DNA from: Motiliproteus sp965230185
GTDB taxonomy: Bacteria > Pseudomonadota > Gammaproteobacteria > Pseudomonadales > Balneatricaceae
Length of the DNA stretch: 64,000 nt
Assembly (NCBI GenBank): GCA_965230185.1
Contig: OZ245995.1
Coordinates: forward strand, 4,402,001 to 4,466,000
Reading direction: 5' to 3'
Below, piece by piece: positions 18,990-27,872 of this stretch. The position numbers and the translations under genes are program-made. The notes below the pieces were generated by a model. That model saw nothing but the letters and a program-made list of their open reading frames with translations. It ran no database searches and was not told where the DNA came from. How positions within the stretch are numbered: position 1 is the stretch's first letter; the number at the start of each line of letters is the position of its first letter.

Positions 18990-20731
18990 AGGTCCGGTCC
19001 CAGGCTGAAGTGCAGTCGGACACCGTCATGCCGACCATCCTGCGGAGCGGCAATATCCAGACGGATCGGACCGATGGGAGAGAACCAGCGTAACCCGATA
19101 CCAATACCAGTGCGCAGACTGATATCAGCATCCTCGAACGCGTTGCCGCTGTCTATAAAGGCCGCCACCCCCCATTTTTCCCTGAACAGGTACTCCAGCT
19201 CCAGACTCCCTACCAGCTGATGAGGTCCGCCGGTCACAGTTCCCTCTTCATCCTCGGGCCCCAGGCTCTGATAGTCGTAGCCGCGGACGCTGGTATCACC
19301 ACCGGCAAAGAAGCGTAACGAGGCAGGCAGACGATCAAAGTTGCCCACACTGCTCAGCCCCCCCTCCAGCCGCCCCAGCAGCCGTAACCGGGGACTCAGG
19401 TTGTGGATGGCTTTAGCATTGAAGCGAAATTGCAGAAAGTTGGTATCGGACAGCAACAGGTCGCTGCCGCCCAGCAGCTGCAGGGACAGGCGGTGGCCGT
19501 CACGGATGTTCAAACGATCGCGTGTTGAGACGGTACTGTAACTAAGCCGCGGAATCAGAAATTCACTGGTTCGGGTGTCATCGCCGAAGCGAAACTTTTC
19601 ATATTGCCAGCCCGTGGACAGTACCTGCTGCCATTTCCCCCGCTGTTGCTGCCATGAAGCTCCCAGGGAGCGGCTGCGGGAATCGACCGTATCCGAATTC
19701 TCGTCGCTCAGGCCGAGACGGAGCGCGTATCTGTCCTGTTGTGGCCGCTGTCCGGGGATCGTATATTCGGCGCCCAGACCGGTGCGGATCTGGGACCCTA
19801 GTAATTGAGTGTTGAACTGGTGACCCCGGGCATTGACCCAACGCCGCGTCATTCCAACTCTGGCCCGAATCCCGGTATCGGTACCGTAGCCGAGACCTGC
19901 CTGGTATAGGGTTCGCTTATGGGCTTCAAGATCGATTTCGAAGGGGACTTCGGTTCCTTTGGCCTGTTCCCAGAGTGGCCGGACTTCCACCTGCTGGAAG
20001 TAATCGCTGTCAATCAGCGCCGTCTGCAGGTCAATCAGTGTCCGGTTCCGGATCGGATCACCGGATCGGAACGGCAGATAGCGCATTAGTAACTGCCGGG
20101 ACAACGGGCTTGGAGCAAACCGCACCTCACCGATATAAAACCGGGGGCCACTGTCAAAATGCAGGCTGATATGTGCCTGATAGGCGGACAGATCCACTTC
20201 GACACGGTGCCGCACCAGTTCAGCCCGATAATAGCCCTTTTCTGCTGCCAGCGAGAGTAGTCGCCGTTTCAGGGTCTCATAGTCGTTGTGGATTAGAGGG
20301 GCACCGCTTCGAAGTGACGATGTAGCCACTAACTGGCGGAAGGACTGGTCGGAGGAGGCTTCACCAAGCAATTGAACATCCAGGGTGGTAATCGGCAACG
20401 GCGGGCCCGGATCAATCTGGTAACGTGCTACCCAGGTGGGGTCTTCGGTTATCAGCCCGGATCGGATCCGCGGTTGATAGAAACCGAAGGGCTCTAATGC
20501 TTTACGGATTTGACTTTCGGCCTGCCGATGCAGGTAGCGGAGGCGATTGCGGCTGGGCAGATCCTTGCCCTGCAACTGCTGAATGCTAAGATAACCGCGA
20601 ATATTCTTCTCCAGCTCCCTGGCCACGCCTTCTATCTCTACCGTCAGCGTCGCCGCCATTACGCTCAAACTGACACTGGCCGGCAATAGTGCCAAGAGTG
20701 GTGAAATCCACAGTCTCAAGATTGACTCCAC
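18986..20731 (-). CDS. tamA: Translocation and assembly module subunit TamA (Omp85 family)
   Basis: 581 aa outer-membrane beta-barrel protein (E. coli TamA 577 aa). A signal peptide ends about VMA-A at residue 27. POTRA domains follow (about 28-260), then a 16-strand barrel with the VRGYDYQSLGP (VRGF/Y) lid-loop motif and a C-terminal strand ending in a hydrophobic/aromatic pattern (RLHFSLGPDL). It is the first gene of the tamA-tamB operon and overlaps tamB by 4 nt. No unusual features. Confidence 0.93.
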   Translation of the reverse strand: MESILRLWISPLLALLPASVSLSVMAATLTVEIEGVARELEKNIRGYLSIQQLQGKDLPSRNRLRYLHRQAESQIRKALEPFGFYQPRIRSGLITEDPTWVARYQIDPGPPLPITTLDVQLLGEASSDQSFRQLVATSSLRSGAPLIHNDYETLKRRLLSLAAEKGYYRAELVRHRVEVDLSAYQAHISLHFDSGPRFYIGEVRFAPSPLSRQLLMRYLPFRSGDPIRNRTLIDLQTALIDSDYFQQVEVRPLWEQAKGTEVPFEIDLEAHKRTLYQAGLGYGTDTGIRARVGMTRRWVNARGHQFNTQLLGSQIRTGLGAEYTIPGQRPQQDRYALRLGLSDENSDTVDSRSRSLGASWQQQRGKWQQVLSTGWQYEKFRFGDDTRTSEFLIPRLSYSTVSTRDRLNIRDGHRLSLQLLGGSDLLLSDTNFLQFRFNAKAIHNLSPRLRLLGRLEGGLSSVGNFDRLPASLRFFAGGDTSVRGYDYQSLGPEDEEGTVTGGPHQLVGSLELEYLFREKWGVAAFIDSGNAFEDADISLRTGIGIGLRWFSPIGPIRLDIAAPQDGRHDGVRLHFSLGPDL

Positions 20732-20875
20732 ATTTTCAATCAGTCTCTGGCGGGTTCCCGGATTCGTTTTATGGACGAGAAAAAAACTTCTGCAACTCTT
20801 CCCAGAATAAACCTAATCCATTTATTCAGTGGGCTCTTCGATCAGACCCCGGCCGGTTAATACCGGCGCCATCGG

Positions 20876-21405
20876 CTAACGAGCCCGAAACGCGCGCACC
20901 TGTACCTCCGTCAGTTCCAGCCGGGCATGGGTGCGGGCGGCGTAAGCGATCTCCCCGTGACGGGTAGAGGGACCGAACCAGATATCGGAGAGGAGCTGTA
21001 CCGGGATATCCAGCAGCAACGGACCCGAGTTGCAGGCATAAACCTGCAGCCAGACCATAGTGCCGACGAACAGCCGCACCTCCTGACAGGGGACAGGTGA
21101 AATGGGGTAACAGGACGGATCACGACCGGCCGGTCAGCCAGTGCCGGCAATACCTGAATTGGCTTTCTGGTTAATTTCAGCACATACCGGTGACAGACCG
21201 CCGGCTCATCCACCGGCCGGGCAGAAAGACATACCTCAGCACCATCCGCGGTATCATTATCGGAAACGATATTCCGGTAGCGAATCTGCCATTCCAGCGG
21301 CAGCCGCTGCAGCGTCATCTCCAGCGTCCCGACCCGCCATTGTCCGGTCTGCCCGCTGTCAAGCCTGTAATCCCCCCACCAGGGCGTATAAGCTGAACCA
21401 CTCAC
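20876..21405 (-). pseudogene. DUF432 protein gene with a one-base deletion
   Basis: The first part reads YTPWWGDYRLDSGQTGQWRVG, LPLEWQIRY and LPALADRPVVIRP in one frame up to about 21087. The rest, EVRLFVGTMVWLQVYA, LLDIPVQLLSDIWFGPSTRH and GEIAYAARTHARL, is in another frame. Together they are a DUF432 protein. The expected SPGQEV at the joint reads SPV because one base is missing (CCTGTC for CCTGGTC, plus-strand about 21086-21088). The C-terminal part of the family is also short here. DUF432 genes often sit beside mechanosensitive channel genes; none is present. The function of the family is unknown. Confidence 0.75.
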
Positions 21406-21539
21406 TGGATTGACTCCGGGATGTTCACCTTTCTATCCAGACTTTTGCCCTCTTTAACTGCCAGTTTTTCGGGAGGATTCCCATACTCGCCCCGGCTTTA
21501 GATCCAACCGATCATGCAAACAGCCCGGCCAGAACAGTC

Positions 21540-23873
21540 TTATCTGCCTGCACGAACCAGCCCTCCCAGGTCGCTGTCCAGCAGCGCCCCTCTGAGCAAC
21601 TCAGTTATATCTATAGCTTTTTCCTGGGTTAATGCCTGGTCCAGCAGCTCCCGGCAGCGCTTCTGACTAACGGAACGGACCAGCCATTTGATACGTGGCA
21701 GGTCTCCGGCGCTGAGACTCAGGCTATCGACGCCCATACCCAGTAGCAGCAGAGCCATAGCTGGATCCCCGGCAGCTTCCCCACAGACACCGACTGCTTT
21801 GCCATACTGCCTGCCAGCCTCCACGACCCGCATCAAAGCACTGATTACGGCGGGATGAAGAGCACTGAACCATTTTGCAACCCGTTCGTTGTTACGATCA
21901 ACGGCCAGCAAATACTGGGTAAGGTCATTGGTACCAACAGAGAGAAAGTCCACCCGCCGGGCCAGAGCCTCGACCTGATAGACAGCTGCCGGGACCTCGA
22001 TCATGGCCCCCAGACGAGGGATAGTTACGTTCGCGCCCTCGGCCGTCAGTTGTTGATGGGCTCTATGGATAAGGGCAATGGCCTGATCCAGATCCTCGAC
22101 GCAACTGATCATCGGTAACAGCAAATTCAGGTTACCCAGCTCTGCCCCTGCCCTGAGCGCGGCCCGAATCTGGATCAAAAATATTTCCGGATGGTCGAGG
22201 GAGATGCGGATTCCACGCCATCCGAGAAAAGGATTGGGCTCCTGCATCGGAAAATAGGGCAGAGGTTTGTCTCCACCAATATCAAGGGTCCGCAGGGTCA
22301 CCGGAAGAGGAGCAAAGGCTTCGAGAACCTGACGATAGAGCCCATATTGCTCCTCTTCCGTGGGAAAGCTGTTGCGGATCATAAATGGGAATTCAGATCG
22401 ATACAGTCCAATTCCTTCTGAACCGACCGACTGAGAATGACTGAGATCAGACAGAAGTCCGATATTTGTATACAGAGCTATGCGGCAGCCATCAGGGGTT
22501 GTGGCGGGCAGATCACGCAGACGCTGGAGATTCTTCGACAGTTCCCGTTCCTGCCGCATCAGCCTCATAAACTCCCGCTTTACGACGTTGCCGGGCTCGA
22601 CATAGATCCGCCCCTGATAGCCATCAACAATCAATGCTTTGCTGTCAAGTTCAGCAACTGGTAGATCACCGGTAACCCCCATCACCGCAGGGATTCCCAG
22701 AGAACGAGCAAGAATAGCTAAATGAGACAGGCTCGAGCCGTGTCCTGAAATTACAGCCTGCAGCTGTTTTGTTGGCACGGCGGCAAGGTCGAGGGGGCTA
22801 AGATTGTCCCCCACCAGGATGGTCTGCTCCGGATAGGTCACCTCAGTATGATCTTCGACAAACAACTGGGCCAGTAACCGCCGGCCAATATCCCGAATAT
22901 CATTCGCACGCTCCCTGAGGTAAGGGTCCTCCATGTTTTCAAAGAGCTGAGCGTGTTCCTGGATAGTTTTACGCAAGGCGCCCGGGGCCCAGTCCCCTTC
23001 CTGAATCCGGGACACGGTGGTCTCCACCAGTTCGTCGCTACGGGCGATCATGGCGTAGGCTTCGAATAACGCGCGATCCTCAGCGGGCAGTGTCTCATCC
23101 AGGCTGTTTCCAAGCCCTTCGAACTCCCGCGAAACCTTATCAACCGCAGAGCGAAAAGCCGCGATCTCGGCATCGACATCGCCTGCCGGACGGTCAGGCA
23201 CCTGATCAGGCTCTGCAGCCGAACAGATAACCACTGCTGTCCCCATCGCCACGCCCGGAGCACCAACTCCCCCTTCCACATATGGAGGTCCTGTGATTTT
23301 CGCGGGGCTTTCACCAGTCAGCGCACTCCGTGCTCTGGCCAGGGCAATCCCACCCGCCAGTTGCGCTGCCAGAGTCACCAGGAAAGCCACCTCGGATTCC
23401 TTAAAGCGTCGCCGTACCGCCTGCTGGGCAACCAGCACTCCCAACAATTCACTCTGATGGACAATAGGCACTCCAAGAAAGCCATAGTAAGCCTCCTCAC
23501 CGGCGTCGGACACATATCGGTAACGCGGATGAGCAGGAGCGTTTCGTTCGTTGACCGGTTCAGAGCGTTCGGCCACCAGGCCAACCAGCCCCTCATCCAA
23601 CTCCAGTTTCAACCGGCCGACGACAGCCTGACTCAGCCCATCACTGGCCATTAACAGATGATAGCCGCGTTCCAGGTCGGTAAGATAGACCGAACAGACA
23701 TCAGCCCCCATCGTTTCCCGCACCCCCGTCACAATAATATGTAACGCCTTATCCAGGTCCGGTGCCCGGCTGACCTGCTGAACGATTCTGTGTAGCTGGG
23801 TCAGAGTATTTCGGGAGCCCATCATCTTCGATGGCCCAATTCTTGAAGGCCGGGATGGCGATTTTTGTTTCAT
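21540..23873 (-). CDS. ptsP: Phosphoenolpyruvate-protein phosphotransferase PtsP (nitrogen PTS enzyme I)
   Basis: 777 aa. An N-terminal GAF domain (about residues 25-180) is followed by the enzyme I modules: the HPr-binding helical domain, the phosphohistidine domain with SGHGSSLSHLAILARSLGIP (His384 accepts phosphate from PEP), and the C-terminal PEP-binding TIM barrel with the CGEAAGDP motif. It starts the PtsP-NPr-PtsN relay that links nitrogen status to potassium transport and other processes. The ATG at 23873 follows a strong AAAGGAGGTGAT site. The usual neighbour nudH (rppH) is not seen upstream. Confidence 0.92.
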   Translation of the reverse strand: MKQKSPSRPSRIGPSKMMGSRNTLTQLHRIVQQVSRAPDLDKALHIIVTGVRETMGADVCSVYLTDLERGYHLLMASDGLSQAVVGRLKLELDEGLVGLVAERSEPVNERNAPAHPRYRYVSDAGEEAYYGFLGVPIVHQSELLGVLVAQQAVRRRFKESEVAFLVTLAAQLAGGIALARARSALTGESPAKITGPPYVEGGVGAPGVAMGTAVVICSAAEPDQVPDRPAGDVDAEIAAFRSAVDKVSREFEGLGNSLDETLPAEDRALFEAYAMIARSDELVETTVSRIQEGDWAPGALRKTIQEHAQLFENMEDPYLRERANDIRDIGRRLLAQLFVEDHTEVTYPEQTILVGDNLSPLDLAAVPTKQLQAVISGHGSSLSHLAILARSLGIPAVMGVTGDLPVAELDSKALIVDGYQGRIYVEPGNVVKREFMRLMRQERELSKNLQRLRDLPATTPDGCRIALYTNIGLLSDLSHSQSVGSEGIGLYRSEFPFMIRNSFPTEEEQYGLYRQVLEAFAPLPVTLRTLDIGGDKPLPYFPMQEPNPFLGWRGIRISLDHPEIFLIQIRAALRAGAELGNLNLLLPMISCVEDLDQAIALIHRAHQQLTAEGANVTIPRLGAMIEVPAAVYQVEALARRVDFLSVGTNDLTQYLLAVDRNNERVAKWFSALHPAVISALMRVVEAGRQYGKAVGVCGEAAGDPAMALLLLGMGVDSLSLSAGDLPRIKWLVRSVSQKRCRELLDQALTQEKAIDITELLRGALLDSDLGGLVRAGR

Positions 23874-24622
23874 GCCATCACCTCCTTTTTCCCGAGATTA
23901 TCCGTACCGGCATTGCTTCGATCCGGCTTTCAGAATACTGCGTGCGGTGGGAACAGGAAGCTCAACCCTCTTCATATCAAACATCGCTTTGACCCAAAGC
24001 AGAATACTGTTTTCAGTTTCAAAAAATGCTCGCAACGAGTCCAGACAGAACACTACAAGTCTGGTGGGCGAATGTTCGAAACCCAGGAAGGTCATCAGCA
24101 GGATGGAATCCTCAAGGGCCATAGGATTTTGGACAGCCCCCTGTTAAAGCAGCCCACTTATCGGAGTATAGCTTTTCTGTGAGAAATTCCGGTTAGCAGG
24201 TCACTCATGAGAGTCCCCTATGAGGCGATTGCGGCGGTTCGTATCATTTCAGCAAGAGGTCTGCTTGTGGGCATTAGCCGAAGCTTGACGGACTTGGGTG
24301 AAATGCCCTCTTGGTGTCAGGAAGAGACGTTCTGGCCGGCACTCCTCTGAAGTCGGGTTTGTGCCCGGTTGCTTTGTCTCAAAAACATGGACCATTAATT
24401 CTAGTCAGAACATTAGGTCGCTATGCAGTAATTAAAGTCTCGTAAAAGAGCTGTAACCAGAAGAACTTTATAACCCACCTTTGGACGTAAGTGACCGCTG
24501 CTTGCAGTCAATACGAAAAGTGCAGGCCTGCCCCCCATAAACTCAATGGTACTGAATCACGTTTACCCCGCCGCAGTGCTACTGCCTGAATCAGCAAAGA
24601 GAGATCGGCACTCAGATTAGTA
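23874..24622. other. Long intergenic stretch upstream of ptsP
   Basis: About 750 bp with no recognisable gene. A 74-residue open frame on the minus strand (23898-24122) has some protein-like composition but no family resemblance and no good ribosome-binding site. The stretch marks the passage from core genes (tam, ptsP) to accessory DNA. Confidence 0.45.
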
Positions 24623-24841
24623 TCAGATTTGTTCAGGATACAAATCAGAAACTGAGACTTTAAGCGCTCTGGCGAGAATCAACAATTCCATATCATTGAT
24701 TCGCCGAACCTGTGATTCCATTTTCGCCAGGGTACTGCGAGATATAGCCCAGCCAATTAGATTACAACGCGCGGCAAGCTCATCCTGAGTCAACCCTTGG
24801 GCTTCTCTTAACTTCCGCACTGTCGGGCCAACCAGATTCAT
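24623..24841 (-). CDS. XRE-family (HTH_3) transcriptional regulator
   Basis: 72 aa, almost entirely one Cro/C1-type helix-turn-helix: VRKLREAQGLTQDELAARCN, then ISRSTLAKMESQVRRINDMELLILARALKVSVSDL. It has no effector domain. Two copies of a 16-bp palindrome GCTCCGNTATCGGAGC lie immediately upstream, the first only 5 bp from the start codon, so the protein very likely represses its own gene and the divergent gene at 24972. Confidence 0.8.
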   Translation of the reverse strand: MNLVGPTVRKLREAQGLTQDELAARCNLIGWAISRSTLAKMESQVRRINDMELLILARALKVSVSDLYPEQI

Positions 24842-24846
24842 TCATT

Positions 24847-24928
24847 GCTCCGTTATCGGAGCTTGATTATCACAAATCGTTTTGGCAACATTGCTCCGAT
24901 ATCGGAGCACAGCTCTTAATGCTCCGAT
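24847..24928. promoter_or_regulatory. Triple operator between divergent XRE and OrfA-like genes
   Basis: GCTCCGTTATCGGAGC (24847-24862) and GCTCCGATATCGGAGC (24893-24908) are palindromes differing in one base, 46 bp apart start to start. A half-site, GCTCCGAT, follows at 24921-24928. The layout is typical of cooperative repressor binding in a divergent promoter region. Confidence 0.75.
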
Positions 24929-24971
24929 GAAGATGACAGTTTGGTACGACCGCATATGGAGGGGCGGTCGA

Positions 24972-25367
24972 ATGAACAACAGTGAAAAGCTCCCCGGTGT
25001 TTACCCATTTCTGATGCACCGAGAGCCTTCTGCGAGAAGTACATTGATGAACGGAATTAAGTCCACTTCATATCCACCAGAACTAAGGGAAGTACTCGCC
25101 AAACTTACAGTGGAGTCTGGTCAACCGGTTCAGGAAATCTCAAAAGCACTGGGTATGAGGAATTTATCGTTGCAATGCTGGGTCAACGACTACCGTCATA
25201 AGAGTCGGCCAGACACGCTCCGGGACGCCAACGATCACCTCATCAAAGAGACAGAAAAGCTACGCGAGGAGATTCAGACATTAAAACAAGAGCGGGAAAT
25301 CCTGGCTAAGGCAATGGCCATCACGGCCAGAGAGCTGTTAAGTGAGCATTGTCTTTTCGATACCTAG
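24972..25367 (+). CDS. IS3 OrfA-like HTH protein
   Basis: 131 aa. SYPPELREVLAKLTVESGQPVQEISKALGM is the helix-turn-helix of IS3-type OrfA proteins. It is followed by a leucine-zipper-like coiled coil (EKLREEIQTLKQEREILAKA). ATG 24972 is preceded by GGAGGGG. No OrfB (DDE integrase) follows, and the 3' side has no IS3 remains that I can see. It is either an IS remnant or a domesticated DNA-binding protein under control of the divergent XRE repressor. Confidence 0.6.
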   Translation: MNNSEKLPGVYPFLMHREPSARSTLMNGIKSTSYPPELREVLAKLTVESGQPVQEISKALGMRNLSLQCWVNDYRHKSRPDTLRDANDHLIKETEKLREEIQTLKQEREILAKAMAITARELLSEHCLFDT

Positions 25368-25847
25368 GACCGTATCAGCGTCAAGTCGCCAATGCCCATG
25401 TGTTTCAGCCAATTTTTGCAGTAATGACTCTGCTCATAAACAGTCGTAGGCCGCAATTATTGACCGCCTCAGTGTGCCAGAAAGCCAGGATGCGGCAAGG
25501 ACGGTCAGGAAGGCTGCTTTTTCCACAAGTCGGACACTCTGTGTCTCTAACGTTCACGGCCTTTGTTGCCAGGAGAAAAACAGCAAGGTGATCGATATAG
25601 CATTCGTCAGTAGTTGCGGCTGGTTGGCCAGGAGCCTGAGGGCATCCACCACCGAGGGATTGATGATGCCCGGAATATCGCTCAGCGCCTGCCTTTCGCC
25701 GGCCTGATTAAAGCGCCGACGGCGCATACCAGGAGAAAGGAATGAGTCCACAAAACAAATCCGCAGAATCCCATATGGGCCAGCACGCGACTGACGTGGA
25801 TTTGAATGATTTGTGAGAGATAGCCCCTCCTTCTTTCGGAGAAGATT
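25368..25847. other. Intergenic region before the phosphoesterase operon
   Basis: About 480 bp without a supported gene. A few short frames are open on both strands, none with a family signature. The last 20 bp carry the GGAG ribosome-binding site of the gene at 25848. Confidence 0.4.
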
Positions 25848-26282
25848 ATGGACAATAAAATCACGGGCGTGCTCGATTTTTGGACGATTTGGACAGTAGA
25901 GCATCCCGACGAAGAACACCGACAGATTTTTGAGCGTCATCGACCGGGTCTGCTACCGCAAGTACTCACCGCTCGGGTTGTGGTAGACAATGAGCACCGC
26001 TGGTCACCCGAGTCAGCCATGCGCAGCAGCCTACTGCGGGGTTTCGATCTACAAAACCTGACAGTTCACACCGAAAACTCAATCTATCAGCTTCGGGGTC
26101 CAGGACGGTTTCTGGAAGGCTATCCCACTGATTATGCCGAGGCTGTAGGTCAGGCCATGGTTGCGGTCGGCTTGCGGGGTCAAATCAATAGTCGCCCCCC
26201 AGAGCGGTGGCTGAAGGCAGGCGAGTCAATCAGAGCACGAATGGCTGCCAATGACGCCAGGAAAACCAAAACTCAGTCATGA
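25848..26282 (+). CDS. Uncharacterised protein, first gene of a five-gene operon
   Basis: 144 aa, soluble, with no signal peptide or membrane segment. ATG 25848 follows TCGGAGAAGATT. No family recognised. Features that can be seen: an aromatic N-terminus (DFWTIWTVEHPDEEH) and a compact alpha/beta composition. Its stop overlaps the next start by 4 nt (ATGA), so it is translationally coupled to the PPP-type phosphatase. The coupling makes it a probable partner or specificity subunit of the operon's enzymes. Confidence 0.65.
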   Translation: MDNKITGVLDFWTIWTVEHPDEEHRQIFERHRPGLLPQVLTARVVVDNEHRWSPESAMRSSLLRGFDLQNLTVHTENSIYQLRGPGRFLEGYPTDYAEAVGQAMVAVGLRGQINSRPPERWLKAGESIRARMAANDARKTKTQS

Positions 26283-27025
26283 AATACCTCCAGCGTTTCG
26301 CAGCCAACCAGGTCGGCCGAGATTTTGTGATCGGCGACCTGCATGGCCAGCTCGATCAGCTGCACCTGGCGATGACTGAAAACGGATTCGATCCGGCTGT
26401 CGACCGCCTGTTTTCGGTTGGGGATCTGATCGACCGGGGCCGGGATTCGAAAGCCTGCTTCGAGCTACTAAGAGAGTCCTGGTTTCACGCCGTCCAGGGC
26501 AACCACGAAGAGATGATGTTCCTTTGGTTGGCCGAGCCAGACCATTTGAATAAAGCGCTGTGGATGCAAAACGGCGGGGTTAATTGGGCTGAGAATCCGG
26601 ACCAGCTATTTGCTGACAACCTCACATTCCGGCAACTGGTCGAACACCAGAGTACACACATACCTTATGCCATCGATGTGCAGCTACGCGACGGCCGCCG
26701 GGTCGGCATCGTCCATGCCTGTTGTCCGGTCGAAGATTGGGCCACGATTAAGACCACGCTGGAGGATGAGCGAATCCAGGAGAAGGCCTTGTGGGAAGTC
26801 CAGGCACACAGATTCTTTCACCCTTCAGCTTGTAAGAACGTCGATATGACGGTGCACGGACACACGATGGTCAGAGCCCCAATGCGGCGAGGAAACGCCG
26901 TCTATATCGACACTGGGGCTTGCCTGCGTGGCTACCGGATTAAGGACGGCTATATCAATAATCCGAGGCTGACGATGGTCCGACTGGAAGCGCTATTTGA
27001 TCTCAAAGATGAGGACGCCCAATGA
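26279..27025 (+). CDS. PPP-family metallophosphoesterase (lambda phosphatase/PrpA-like)
   Basis: 248 aa. The metal-binding motifs of PPP phosphatases are all present: GDLHGQ (Asp20, His22), GDLIDRG (Asp50), GNHEE (Asn76, His77), a further His in the IVHACCP block and HGHTM near the end. The closest general resemblance is to lambda phage phosphatase and E. coli PrpA/PrpB, which remove phosphate from proteins, and to ApaH, which cleaves Np4N dinucleotides and Np4N RNA caps. It overlaps both neighbours by 4 nt. The substrate cannot be decided from sequence. Confidence 0.8.
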   Translation: MKYLQRFAANQVGRDFVIGDLHGQLDQLHLAMTENGFDPAVDRLFSVGDLIDRGRDSKACFELLRESWFHAVQGNHEEMMFLWLAEPDHLNKALWMQNGGVNWAENPDQLFADNLTFRQLVEHQSTHIPYAIDVQLRDGRRVGIVHACCPVEDWATIKTTLEDERIQEKALWEVQAHRFFHPSACKNVDMTVHGHTMVRAPMRRGNAVYIDTGACLRGYRIKDGYINNPRLTMVRLEALFDLKDEDAQ

Positions 27026-27633
27026 TCATTCTCGATATAGAAGCGTCCGGTCTGGACGAGCAGAGCTATCCGATTGAGATTGCCTGGGTTGATACCAAAT
27101 CGGACGCTCGAGATTCGTTTCTGGTCAATCCGGAAACCTCCCAGGATGACTGGAGCTATTGGGATCCGAATGCTGAGGCTATCCATGGCCTGGCCCGAGA
27201 GGCAGTGACCAGTAAGGGCATTGATGTCAAAAGCGCCTGCCGACGACTGAACAGTGCCCTGGGGGGCAAGACCGTCTACTCCGATGGTCTGAACTGGGAT
27301 CGATTCTGGATCCGCACTCTGTTTGACGGGGCAGGACTCACGAATCCGAAGCGGCAGCGGTTTTATATCAATGCAGTGACTGAACGGTTAGCGCCTGCAC
27401 AGCAGCACGCATTAACCGAAAAGCTCGCCACAGTTCGTCCGCATCGAGCACTGGCAGATGCCCAGCTGATTGCTGAAGCGGTGAAGTTGATACCGGAAGA
27501 GCTAGAAAAATCAAAGCTGGATCTGCTTAAGTCGAGCTTGAAAAGCGCCGACAAGCAAGAGCGGAACGGTGAGCTGTTAGACGGCAATGAGGTTTTTCGG
27601 TCTTTAGAGAGCCACGACGGAGAAGATGCATGA
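27022..27633 (+). CDS. DEDDh 3'-5' exonuclease
   Basis: 203 aa RNase T/DnaQ-fold exonuclease. Catalytic residues visible: Asp5 and Glu7 (ILDIEASG), an Asp in the SDGLNWDRFW block (about 88-93), and His141-x4-Asp146 (HRALAD). It stands between two metallophosphoesterases in a translationally coupled operon (ATGA overlaps on both sides). It could act on DNA or RNA. A stand-alone proofreading role is unlikely given the accessory setting. Confidence 0.8.
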   Translation: MIILDIEASGLDEQSYPIEIAWVDTKSDARDSFLVNPETSQDDWSYWDPNAEAIHGLAREAVTSKGIDVKSACRRLNSALGGKTVYSDGLNWDRFWIRTLFDGAGLTNPKRQRFYINAVTERLAPAQQHALTEKLATVRPHRALADAQLIAEAVKLIPEELEKSKLDLLKSSLKSADKQERNGELLDGNEVFRSLESHDGEDA

Positions 27634-27872
27634 GCACTAAAATCCAGCTCACCAGCGGGGATGATTTTTGTTTCTACCACAACGATATTTTTGCCCTCGA
27701 TTCCAATGAGATCACCAATGCCTTCATTGAGCTGACAGAGCCGAAAAACCTGCGCATTTCCCGTGAAAGCCTTGGCAAGCCGACACCGCTAATCGCGACC
27801 ATGGGGATACCGGCTGAGGCCATGGACCAGATCGCGCGGGCGTGGATCAAAGAGCGAAAATTATATGACTGA
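27630..27872 (+). CDS. Small uncharacterised protein of the phosphoesterase operon
   Basis: 80 aa, soluble, beta-rich first half and helical C-terminal third. No family recognised. Start overlaps the exonuclease stop by 4 nt, and its 3' end overlaps the next gene by 8 nt. The tight packing makes it very likely a real gene. Confidence 0.65.
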   Translation: MSTKIQLTSGDDFCFYHNDIFALDSNEITNAFIELTEPKNLRISRESLGKPTPLIATMGIPAEAMDQIARAWIKERKLYD

